Assembly (NCBI GenBank): GCA_905178155.1
Contig: CAJINV010000012.1
Span: forward strand, 1,988,492 to 2,052,491
Direction: 5' to 3'
Source: Amoebophrya sp. A120
Taxonomy: Eukaryota > Sar > Dinophyceae > Syndiniales > Amoebophryaceae
Length of the DNA stretch: 64,000 nucleotides
Positions 12,277-22,193 of the stretch are shown here, piece by piece. The stretch's first letter is position 1. Every line of letters begins with the position of its first letter. Below the pieces are notes generated by a model, which was not told where the DNA came from, searched no databases, and was given only the letters and a program-made list of their open reading frames with translations. A program made the translations under genes and the position numbers.

Positions 12277-12501
12277 TCCCAACGGTAAAGACGCGGCCCA
12301 GGTTGCCGCCTCCGGCCTGTTATTTTAGATTCATGCACGTTTGAATTTTGCAGCGGAGGAGTTCGAGGACGAGGAGGTGGCTGTACTCGAAACAAACCAG
12401 CTCTCATTTTCAAGCGCAGGCCAAGGGCCAAGCGCGAATCATACTAGCACATGCAAACACAAACAAGAAGACAAACTCAAAGGCAAAGAAGTATTTGCAT
12501 A

Positions 12502-15078
12502 CTAGGAAGTAAGTTGACTGCGTAGCAGTCTGTACTGCCTAGCTCTCGCCAAGTACCTGAATACGAAGTATGCCTCCCGGATTTTTTCTTCCAGCTGCTT
12601 CTCCGGGACGGCAATATGTTGGCTCACCGTTTTCCAAGCGACGTCCCTTGTACTCCGCTCCGCCTTCTTACTGTCCGGACCTTGGACGATTGCCTCGTCG
12701 GTCCGCGCTTTCTCCTTGTTCGCCACGCCGATCTTCGCGAGGGAGATCTTCTGGCTGACCCAGTTTGACGCTCGTGTCGCGAGCACCGGCCCGGAGCACA
12801 GCACGTCCTGCTTCGGGTCTGGGTGGTCGTGCCACCGTATCGCATCGACGTCGGAGATCTTGAAGTCCATCACGAGGCGCTGTCGCGATGGCGCCGGATC
12901 CAGCGCCCACTGCGAAACCGTGCGGCACCGCGTGAAGGGGTGACACACGTACCACTCCGTCATACTCTCGCGCGGAATCTTCTTCTTTACTTCTTCCTCC
13001 CGAATCGCGGTCATCTGTTTATCAAAATCCGAAGAGAGGACCCTGCGCACTTCTAGCACGTGCCCCTTGTGATCCCCCTCCTGGGACACTACGAAGCACG
13101 GCTTTGCCGCATGGTTACCGTCGACCAGGTCCTGCTGGTTTAAGACCGTTTTCTCCGGCAACCGCATGACCAGGTGCCCCAGCTTGCAGATGTTGTTCTC
13201 GAAAAGCGTTGCTTTCTTTCCCGACTTCCAGTGCGGCACACCAGCCGAGAATCCCGGTATCAAGTTGCGCAGAAGTGGCGGAAGAACGAGGTCGCTGTTG
13301 GGCGGGATCGGCCCGCAAAAGATCTTCTGCGCGACCTTGGTTTCGATGTGTTCCGGAAAAGCCGGGTGCTGCTCGAGGTAGTTTTCAAACTCCGTGCACA
13401 AGCGGCCCAACCACGGATGAAGATACTCCTGATCACGGCCCCACAGCTTCTCCATCTCGGTCGGCTGGTATGCTCTCGCCGCGGTAAAACGCTTGTCAAA
13501 CTTTTCCCGGTGCTGGTCTTGGTACATTTTCACAAGCGGATACTCCAGCCCCTCCCCCCGGTTTCTCCTGACCCGCAAACCGTTCCGCTCTGCTTTTATA
13601 TTGGGAGCGTTGTGATGTTCGAATGTTTTCGAGTTGTGCAGACTCTCGGTGTACTGTGTCTGCGGTTGCAAACCCGGCATCAGACACGAGACTATTTCCC
13701 ACAAAAGCGCCGCTGGAGACACTGTTCCGTCCTCCATGACGTGCGTAGCAACAGCATCTTCTTCCGCGACCAAAACAAGAGCGTCGTGACACATCTCCAG
13801 CAGGAAGTCCAAAAAATCATCGCGGTTGTCCGGCTCGGTTTGCAGAAGAGCTTGTGCGATATAGCGCCGCAGCTTCTTGTTGAGCAACATGGTAAGAAGG
13901 TAGGGGAAGTTGTAAAGTTGTATCTCTCGCGACGGCAAGCGAGTCATCGTTTTCATGAACACCGTGAATTCCTGCAAGCAGTCGGGCTTCCTGCATAACA
14001 GGTTCTTCAGCTTCGTCATGATGTCCTCCACGGCCAGCGGCCTGGGGCGGTGTGCGCACATGTCTTCCAGCTTCGTGTTCGACAGCACAGCAGTTGGGTC
14101 GCCCTCGACGCGGAGGGACTGTCTGTGCACTTCGCGGACCGACGTAGCGGCGGACGCAACCGCAACCCAGAAGTCGGGATTACGGGAGTGGAGTCGCGCC
14201 TTCGCGACTGTTGCTCTGTTGGTCTCATCCGCCCGGTCTTCGGGGTTCAACGTGTTGACGCAGGCCACCAACTTTTCCTTGTTTTCTAAAAGTGCCTCGA
14301 GGCACGGCAGCAGCGTCATCCACCGGTGGTCCACCGCTTCGGGCACCTTGATGCCTGCGTCTTGGAGCCACCACTTGTTTGCCCGCTGGATGGCCTTTAC
14401 TCCCTCTACCATTTTGGGGTAGAATACCTCCTGCACTTGTATCACCTCCTTGGTGAGAAGGTGGCACTGATGCAACTGGCAAACCAACTGCACGACGAAG
14501 AACTCGAGGCACTTGACCTTGGACCCCCTCGCCTCCTGTTCCTTCCTCCTCTTCCGCAAGACCTGGCACATGCGGCGCAGCCGACGCATGGCAGACAGGA
14601 TGTCCGCCCCCGCATCGGATGCGATCGCCAGGATGATGATCGGGTCCGTTTCCCATGCTGCTGTTGTCGCTCCTGGTAACATCACACACAACCCCAGAAG
14701 TGCGTAGATGTCTGCCAACACAGAGTAGTAGCCACCGTCGTGGCTCGACGCCAACGGGATGACGTGCTTGATGTGTAACTTTCCTGTCGTCGGATTTGCG
14801 CGTATCACGAGGGCGTCCAGCGTGAGCGAGTGGCTCTGCTTGTATGGCGTGCTGTCCGGCGCAACGCGCACCACGATGGTGGGCCTGCGGATTTTGCTTT
14901 TCCGAGCTATCACAACCGGGAACGGATTCGCACTGGAAGAGCTGGCCGCGACTTCGACCTTCTTGAGAAACGCCTCCCTCGGCGCCTCCCGGGTTAGCGC
15001 CAGGTCGTCGCGCCCTTCGAAAGAAAGCGCAACTGGACCGCTTTGGTTCCGGTACACGTCGATATCTGAAATGTTCAT
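12502..15078 (-). CDS. Long intronless ORF, hAT-transposase-like motif pattern
   Basis: An 858-residue ORF without introns, from ATG 15078 (MNISDIDVYRNQSG; a TTG lies just upstream). The order of motifs resembles an RNase-H-fold DDE transposase of hAT type: a first Asp in VAPDSTPYKQSHSL, then IILAIASDAGADILSAM, then a C-x-x-H-like block VCQLHQCHLLTKEV, then DHRWMTLLPCLEALLENKEKL resembling the hAT 'RW' segment. The C-terminal third (WYVCHPFTRCRTVSQWALDP and following) is unassigned. I see no zinc-finger BED domain and found no clear terminal inverted repeats, so this may be domesticated or a decayed transposon. Lack of introns contrasts with intron-rich neighbours. Coding status is secure by length; the hAT relationship is an inference from spacing only. 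Confidence 0.6.
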   Translation of the reverse strand: MNISDIDVYRNQSGPVALSFEGRDDLALTREAPREAFLKKVEVAASSSSANPFPVVIARKSKIRRPTIVVRVAPDSTPYKQSHSLTLDALVIRANPTTGKLHIKHVIPLASSHDGGYYSVLADIYALLGLCVMLPGATTAAWETDPIIILAIASDAGADILSAMRRLRRMCQVLRKRRKEQEARGSKVKCLEFFVVQLVCQLHQCHLLTKEVIQVQEVFYPKMVEGVKAIQRANKWWLQDAGIKVPEAVDHRWMTLLPCLEALLENKEKLVACVNTLNPEDRADETNRATVAKARLHSRNPDFWVAVASAATSVREVHRQSLRVEGDPTAVLSNTKLEDMCAHRPRPLAVEDIMTKLKNLLCRKPDCLQEFTVFMKTMTRLPSREIQLYNFPYLLTMLLNKKLRRYIAQALLQTEPDNRDDFLDFLLEMCHDALVLVAEEDAVATHVMEDGTVSPAALLWEIVSCLMPGLQPQTQYTESLHNSKTFEHHNAPNIKAERNGLRVRRNRGEGLEYPLVKMYQDQHREKFDKRFTAARAYQPTEMEKLWGRDQEYLHPWLGRLCTEFENYLEQHPAFPEHIETKVAQKIFCGPIPPNSDLVLPPLLRNLIPGFSAGVPHWKSGKKATLFENNICKLGHLVMRLPEKTVLNQQDLVDGNHAAKPCFVVSQEGDHKGHVLEVRRVLSSDFDKQMTAIREEEVKKKIPRESMTEWYVCHPFTRCRTVSQWALDPAPSRQRLVMDFKISDVDAIRWHDHPDPKQDVLCSGPVLATRASNWVSQKISLAKIGVANKEKARTDEAIVQGPDSKKAERSTRDVAWKTVSQHIAVPEKQLEEKIREAYFVFRYLARARQYRLLRSQLTS

Positions 15079-15265
15079 TGGCAAATAATTCTAGATGAGC
15101 ACGAGACTGCAATAAAAATAACGAACGATAAGACACACCACAGAGGAAAATAATGCAAACTGCAATCAGCACGGCAGTGCGAGATGTAAAGTGTGGAGGT
15201 CGTCGTAGCTCAAAGTCAGACTGCAACTCTCGTCCTAAATCTGTCATGCTCAATTTCCTGCGTAT

Positions 15266-16655
15266 CTAGTGGGAAAAAATACCCGCGATAGCTTCCACAT
15301 CCTGAAGATCGTGCATCCAGTAGACCGCCCGCAGTTCGTCCTCCTTGCGCTCGAGAAACTTCCGGTGCGCATCCTTCCAACCTGCTGCTGCGAGAGTAAT
15401 GGTCTCCCTTTGTTGCTTCGCATCCTCGAACTTTTGGTCGTTGTACAGCACGAGCTGTGCCCGCCGCTTCTGTGTATCCGGAACCTGTTTTATGGTGCTG
15501 CTGGCGAGCGACCCGGACTTCCAGTCATACCCGATCCCTGCCTTCATGATGACTGGATCACCAGATAGTAACTGGCCCGGCAGTGCTTCTCTGTGCAAAC
15601 CCATAAGCCGCGACTTGTGGTCGTATCGCTCCTCGACCTGGAACAGGTGCTGCATCAGCTCGATCTGGTAGCTGTAGTTGTTTTTTGTTTTTCTTTATCT
15701 TTGACATTGACTTTGTCATTGCATATAACTAGGCATCAACCTAAACGCGAGCAGCCGTATACTGCATGCAAAACAAAACTGGGAAGAAGTTGGAATCAAA
15801 ATAAGAATAAGATCGAGACAATCTGAAACGACGTCAAAAAAGGAGACGCAACTTCTGCACCTTCTTCGCCGTCGTCGCGCTGCTCGAAGCCATGCAAACA
15901 GCGACGTAGTCGCGCTTTTCTTCGACCGTGTTGAATTTGTCGAAAACGGCGAAGTCAACCTCCGCCCATTCTTTTCGGATGTCATGCACCTGTTGGGGTT
16001 TTGGAGAAAAGCGTTTGCGTTAGCATTTCCATTTCCATTCCCAAATACAAAGTCTTCGCTCTTCCACATGTTCACGTTGGTCTTTGTTCTACAGTGCTTC
16101 ATGTTCATCTTTGTCCCACATAAGCATCAAGCTTCTGTTTTCATCTTCACTTGAAGCCGAGGATCAAATAAAAACACTCAAACGAGAAACCTTCCGCCTC
16201 TTTGGGTTAAGGGCCGCCTCTGCATCTTCGTCTTGTTGCGCCCGATGCGCCTCCCCCTTTTCCATCGCAAGGCATTTCGCAAACTTTTCCGGAATCATTT
16301 CAAACCGCTTCTGAAGTTCGTCCTCCGCCAGCGCGACCAGCAGCTGCTTGTCCGGGTGTCGAGTAGCAGCAACACCGTGGAGCCGCTTGCACGCTTTCGA
16401 CAGACTCTTGGCGTTCAGCTCTGTCCGCACAAACCCACGCGCTCCTTTCGCGGCGTTCTGTTTTTCAGCCGTCGCATCGCTCGCAGACGTCGATGCGCCG
16501 CTAGCTATCAAAGAATCAAACGCGTCGACGAGGTTCTGCATCGATGTTGCCACTGCGACGTCATGCGAGAAGTCACGCCATGGTGACTGGCCACGCGTCG
16601 GGCGGGCTAATGGTCCGCCCGGTTCCACGGACTTTTTGTCTTTGCCGCGATTCAT
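15266..16655 (-). CDS. Hypothetical three-exon protein, about 330 aa
   Basis: ATG at 16655 (MNRGKDKKSVEPGG). Exons 16655-16191, 15989-15861 and 15664-15266 are joined by GT-AG introns, all phase 0 (donors GTTTCT and GTGCAG; acceptors CAACAG and ACCAG). The first exon has a helical block (ARGFVRTELNAKSLSKACKRLHGVAATRHPDKQLLVALAEDELQKRF, seen as shorter segments) loosely reminiscent of a J-like or MYB-like helical domain, but the HPD here is in RHPDKQLL and lies in a J-domain-like context; I treat that as suggestive only. The last exon is charged and ends in DLQDVEAIAGIFSH. No introner element interrupts it. Function unknown. Confidence 0.6.
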
Positions 16656-17904
16656 CTTGTGGCGCGACAATGCGTTCGAATTAGGGCGAAAACCAGAGCA
16701 ATCTTCTACACATAGATAGGGACAAGAATGAAAGCCAGCTACATCTACACGCACATTGCTAATAGACTACTGCCATGCGCTTGCGCACTATGTGTGCGCA
16801 TGTACGTGTTTTGAATCTCCCCGAGATTCATCACGCGGCTCCCATGCGCTCTGTTTATCACGCACTCCGTGGCTCATATACGCGCGCTTTCACACTCAGC
16901 TCATTCCTCGCGTGCATCATCGGCGTCACGTGCTGACTGCCAATCGCGCTCCTCATGTATTCGCTTGTTGCATATCTACTTCTCGCTATGAGTATCCGGC
17001 GCTCTCTCGATATCATGGCCGTCGGTTTCACTCTGCGGCTGCTAGGAAAACAAAGCGAAATGGAAATCAGAATCAGTAGAAATCAGAACCGAACCGATGG
17101 TCGGCTGTATCAAAGTGCGCAGCTCACTCATCCGCGCAAACCCGTCGCACAACAACATCACTCAACGCCCTCTACTTCCACACTCACAATAATACCAATA
17201 AACAAAGACCGAGACAGTGCGACCGTGATCGAGATCGTGATCGACACGACATAGATACTACTGACAGACCACATCCTGATCCTCAGTGTGATGTCTGCCT
17301 CAGCTTCAGCTGGAGCTCAACCGTCAGAATCAATTTCGTTTTGAAGTGCGAGTCAGTTCGTCAGCTTTCTTTCACTTTCGCACTCTCTTCATCACCTGCT
17401 GTCGAAGATGGTGCCGCCGTTTTGCTTGGTTCCGATGGGCTGCACGAAGGGAAAGACCAGCACAATGCAACGGCTGAGGAGATGCGTCGCCACGTGATTC
17501 GACCTGCTTGCACTTCGGGCATCCGCCTCGTCAGAGAACCTGAGAAGTGTTGTAGTTTTGTGTGATTTTATTTTTGCATCATCACTGCAAACACAGTTGC
17601 AGGAGTGGAAGCGGTTGCGGTAGCGGTAACATTACTATCACTTTATGTTGTTGAAGTTGATGTTGTAGATTGTATTTGCATTAGTAGATGTAGACGTTGA
17701 TAGAGAATGATGACGAAGCTGAAGAGATGCAAACTCATATAAAACAAAAACAACGCAGCACCTTCTTTTCGCTTTTTTCTTCTCCGGTTTCGTTTGTTTC
17801 ATTTCATTTTCACTTCCGGCACAGAACCGAAAAGCACTTCCTGGATCAAAAGGATGACTTGCAGCAGCTACTTCTCGTAGTGAATGATAAAAAAGGCGGA
17901 TCTT
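16656..17904. other. Intergenic, nothing recognised
   Basis: Short frames only; contains GATCGAGATCGTGATCGA-like short repeats near 17227. Promoter of the hypothetical gene at 16655 presumably lies here but no motif is recognised. Confidence 0.45.
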
Positions 17905-18366
17905 GGCGAAAAGTTGTGGCTCTACGGTAAACCACAACTTTTGGAAATTTCCGGTCGTCATAGAGGAGCTCGGTTTTTGTGGTTTTGTGTGGTTTTTTGA
18001 TCAAGAAGCTCTTGTGATCTTGAAGGAATTGAAGGCGGAAGCTGAAGGAAAAAGAAGTCGGGTTAGTTGTTTATCGAAGGTCGGGTAGTTGTGTATTGAA
18101 GGTTCCTCCTCATCGGTATTGAAGTTTCTCCCTTTAAAAGAAGTTGTTTCTCGGCTTGAAGTATGCGATGTTTCGGTTTGAACTATTAACATTTCGGATC
18201 GAAATACTTATAAAGAAAAACGGAAATGCAAAAATCGCAGCTCGAAAAATTACAACTTTCAAATGCAAAAATCACAAGTTCGGATCAAAAGTCATTTTTT
18301 GCGAAGAGCTGTTTTCTTGATTTCAAAGGGTCGTTTATGGTCTACTTTTCTAAGTTGTCCATTCAT
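17905..18366 (-). repeat. Dispersed repeat, copy 2 (inverted)
   Basis: Reverse-complement copy of 2439-2919. Sequence identity stops sharply after ATTCAT at 18366 and near the GGCGAAAAG at 17905, defining the element ends. Lies in intergenic DNA between hypothetical genes. Confidence 0.85.
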
Positions 18367-18568
18367 AGTCGTCCTGGCACGTAAATATTAAAAACATCAG
18401 CAGAAGATATGACGTTCTGCTCGAATCATTTCTACAACAGCTCCTTCCAAGGCAATTGTTCAATATCGACGCAACTACCGACTGTCATTTTTGCTAGCGG
18501 TACCGCCTCCTTGTATGCTGGCTTGACAACAAATAAAACGTGACTCTTGAAATCAAAAGCACCTACTT

Positions 18569-19150
18569 CTACTTCACCTCCCCCTTATCCCCTGCCACAG
18601 TCTCCGCCCCGATGCCGTTCTCGGCGACAAATTTTGAAAGCTTCCCGCGCCAGGCAGTAGCTTCAGGGTGGAGGAGGTCTGCAGCTTCGTCACTTGTCTC
18701 CTGTAGCGGCCGTCCTGCAGTTGTTGCATCTGCACGGGCATCTTGGAGGTCCCCGCGGTCTTTTGGATAATGATCCTCATCCCCATCCTCCGCCTGTTCC
18801 TCCAGTTCGGTTGCTTCTGCTTCCACGCCGGAGGAAGAAGAGTTTTCCTCGCCAGCGCCGGTGGTCATTTTTTGTCCCGCCGGGGGGGCAGTTGTACTGG
18901 TTATGGCTTTGTTCTCGTCCTGCTCAAGTAACAGTTTGTTGAGCCGCGCAATCTCCGCCTTGTGCGCGAGGCTGGCCTCCTCATGCAAAAGTTGTAACTG
19001 TTGCATGTTCGCGGCCATCTGGACCAAGGCTTCTTCGACTCGCTTGCTATGCGCCTTTTCGTCTTCCAACGCCTCCCGGAGCTCGGCTATTTCATCCTGC
19101 TGCTCGGGGCAGGGAGTGGAGGACGTGGGTACTGGTAGTGCAGCGGACAT
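18569..19150 (-). CDS. Short coiled-coil protein, 193 aa
   Basis: Single frame from ATG 19150 (MSAALPVPTSSTPC) to 18569. Residues about 17-85 form a heptad-like coiled coil (EIAELREALEDEKAHSKRVEE and AEIARLNKLLLEQDE). An acidic low-complexity part follows (VEAEATELEEQAEDGDEDH), then a C-terminal segment without motifs. It may be complete, but additional exons cannot be excluded. No family recognised. Confidence 0.5.
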   Translation of the reverse strand: MSAALPVPTSSTPCPEQQDEIAELREALEDEKAHSKRVEEALVQMAANMQQLQLLHEEASLAHKAEIARLNKLLLEQDENKAITSTTAPPAGQKMTTGAGEENSSSSGVEAEATELEEQAEDGDEDHYPKDRGDLQDARADATTAGRPLQETSDEAADLLHPEATAWRGKLSKFVAENGIGAETVAGDKGEVK

Positions 19151-19744
19151 TTTGCTTTTTGCTTCGTTGGGTTTCCTTTTGCTTTTTTATTTTGGAGTCG
19201 AAAGTGTGTTCTGCACAAAGTGTTGAGGAGCGACAATGCGTCGCTATCTCGCTTTGTAAGTGACGCTCACTGTGCTAAGCAATTTTCGCAGTTTTTGGTC
19301 TCTCTGATGTTAACTGCACGGCGGGCCGCGTCACAAGAGCTTGTTCTACGGAACGTCTATTCTCATTTCGGTTTGGGCTCTCCACGCAAATATTCTTGTC
19401 GAAGCAGGTGGAAGTTGCCGCGGGTATGGGGCGAGCGTCATCTTCGCGGTGGCCCAGTTTGGGTTTGTAGAACAATGACAAGCCAAGTTGAAACGGAAAC
19501 ACGCACTTCAATCAACGAAAACGCACACGCTTGCTTCGGGGCAATCACCGATACATCGTGTTGCCGACACTCACACTTCTGCTGCATGGCCGTCAAACCC
19601 TCGCTCCCCGACAAGACCGACAATGACAGGGACATGCCCAAACCAATCAAAACGACAAGAAAAGTAGAGGTAGAACAGGAAAAGCACAAGGCAGATACAG
19701 ACACCTCGGTCGGGGCACGAAATTCCAAATTCGACGCAGCCGCC

Positions 19745-20960
19745 CCGCGCGGAGGAGCCAGTGCTTACCAGCACACAAAGGGAGACCATTCTTGTCGCGG
19801 AGGCAGGGACGAACGGCAAAGGCGTTTCTTCACCTCGTCCTGCCAAGCCCGCCGGCTCTCTTCGGCGTGTGCGGCGGGCCGCCCCGTTGAAAGTGAGGCT
19901 GCAAATAAGAAAGGGTCCGCGCCCTAAGGCCAAAATAACAGGAAGGACCCGGGCCAAGTCCGCGCCCCGAACCGGTGCGCGCCCCTTGATGGGAAACCGC
20001 GGCGCCGGGCGAAATTCCCCAAGAGACAGAGAGAACAAACACAGACCCCGGGGCGCACCTGCGGGCCAATGCCAGCGCGCCAAGGGAGCACATCCATGCA
20101 GGCTGGCAGCCAGGCAGCCGGCGCGCGGCAGGCCGGGCCCGGGCGGGGGGGCGGCGGGCCGGTCGGGCGGACGCGGCGCAGACGGCCGGCAAGCGCGCAG
20201 CTTCTGCGCCGAAATTAGTGGGGGGCCCTTCCTTCGTCCTCTGCTTCGGCGCTTAATTGGCGGACGGAGCTGGCAGCTTCGGCCAAAGCGGCGCCGCCGC
20301 CGTTTCCGCGGATGTTGTAAGGGCAACACCCGCGGAAAGAAAGCTGGGGCACCGGGCCCCAAGCCCAAGCCCTCGTAGCCGATATGGGCCCGCCATGAGA
20401 CAGAAGGGCGCGGGCGCCAAACGCTCGCGGGCGGTGGCGGCCAATCGGCGGAATGGGCAACGTCCTGCGTCAAAGTTGTTTGTCGCACTCTGATGATACC
20501 GCAGCGCGGTCGCCACTGGTATGGTCGAGGGGGGCGCGAGTTGGTTGCCGAAAAGGCGCCACGTTCACGATTTGCGTGCGCCAAAGACTCCGGGCCAACC
20601 TTTGCCCGTGTGTGTCACTGCAGCGGGCGACGTCGGGGCGCCTTTGAATCGCCGGCATTGCAAGCCAGCCTGCCGGCCGGCTCCGCCGGCGGATCTGAGG
20701 AGCCCGCGCGGGGCCTCCGCGGCCTCGGCATTCCGCCTGGCAAGCAGCGCGGGCCCGGGCCGAATGGCCCGGCGAAGCGGGGCACTTGGCGCCCCCCTAT
20801 GGGTAAAACGCTCCCGCGCCAGCGCCATCGCCAAAACCCCCCGGCTCGGCCGTCCACAAATTGCCGACGGCAAACACAACGGCCGAACGGCCGACGGCGC
20901 CGCTCGGATACGGCAAGCCCTCGAGTCCTGCGGCGAAATTACGGGCGGCGCTTTTCAATT
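19745..20960. other. GC-rich island without convincing gene
   Basis: Base composition jumps to strongly G+C (runs such as GCGGGCCCGGGC) between ordinary flanks. Several frames are open on both strands because stop codons are rare, with Arg/Pro/Gly/Ala-rich translations that look non-protein. Contains short inverted repeats. Could be foreign DNA, a host-derived fragment or a structured element. Confidence 0.6.
20303..20338. repeat. Strong hairpin in GC-rich island
   Basis: TTTCCGCGG-A-TGTTG, loop TAAGGG, CAACA-C-CCGCGGAAA: a 9+5 bp stem with one mismatch. Could act in RNA or DNA; not followed by a U-run terminator. Confidence 0.7.
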
Positions 20961-22193
20961 CGCTCCCATTGACAAAGAAACGCCCCAAGCTGCAAAGCTA
21001 CACCTGAATGACTAGCACACACCCACCTCGAGTACGAGTACATACTGGCTAGAAGAGAACACGGCTCGTTTTCTGAGGCCACAAATGCGCCGTTTCTTTT
21101 GAGATCGCCTCTGGTGTAAAACAACATTTATCTTCAGCGAGCACATTGTACAAGAACGCACGTCTAATCTGTCACCAGCTGTGGGCACACATCTCGGGTC
21201 GTTTGCAAATTCTAGGGAGATAATTGTACAAATACACACTACTCTTGGTTTCTTGTGAGACTTCTGTAAACGATCAAATAGTAAGCTCAAGTTGTCAAAT
21301 TGTAGCTCAGTAAACTGGTCGAATCACCGTCGGTCTGAGGACCGGCGGAGATTGATCGTACGGAAACGGAAACTGTCACACAAAAGTTTTCAAATAACAT
21401 ATGGGAGGTTTCGTTTGATTTCTAATATTTGCACCGTCGTGCGCTTATCGTGCAATAATCGAAAGAAACATTGGTGTGAAGAATATTCGTCTTGCTATTG
21501 TTCAAGCTAGGAGAGTCGGAATTCTGATTCTGCCGTCGTTGCGCAACGATTTCTTTCGCTGGTCACGTGACTACCGCAGCCATGCTTTAGACGAAGAACT
21601 GCTGGCTTCTACTTCTCACTGCATCTAGTTTTAAAGGTTGCCGGTAGTCCTGTACTTTTCGTTTTTGTTAAGACCTTTACCTTATTTTTCAGCTTAGTTA
21701 GTATCTCTAATTATTCTTCATTACTTTGGAGGCCGTTTAATTTTGTCAGTACAAACTTTCTGCTTTTAGTCCACATACATTTTGATGAAACCCGTTTGCT
21801 AAGATAGTGCTTCTGGAGAAGCAACAACTTGAAGCCTCTGCCGCGTATCTGTTTTTTAGTAATCTGCTAGAGTGTGTATTGTTCGTAATCGTATCAAGAG
21901 CGGTAGAAATAGAATTGAAAGCGATAGCATGAAACTACTACTAGCTCACGAAATTCAAATAGAAGCTCAGGCTCAACACTTCGCCAGCATCGAGTATTTT
22001 TCCTACGGTTGGTTCTGTTTTGATTTGGTACAACTAGCTCATCGAAACTACTGATGATCGATGTTATTTTGCGATCATCATGCGGGTACAACGAATTTCT
22101 CTGAGTCTTCAACTTTCTTGGAATACCGAAACTGCAGCTCCGCCAATCGTGGAGGCATCAACAGCGGTAACTCCACCTCGAGTTTCGAATTAG
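20961..22193. other. Intergenic, nothing recognised
   Basis: AT-rich stretch between the GC-rich island and the stop of the coiled-coil gene. No ORF above about 70 codons that looks real. Confidence 0.45.

Noticed and set aside
13174-13998. Plus-strand 274-codon frame
   Set aside because: Complement of the long minus-strand ORF at 12502-15078; no independent support.
7288-15078. Recombinase ORF and hAT-like ORF as one composite transposon
   Set aside because: They lie on opposite strands, separated by exons of another gene, with no shared terminal repeats.
19571-20584. Minus-strand 337-codon frame and overlapping plus-strand frames in the GC-rich island
   Set aside because: Open on both strands because of base composition; Arg/Pro/Gly-rich translation with no motifs.
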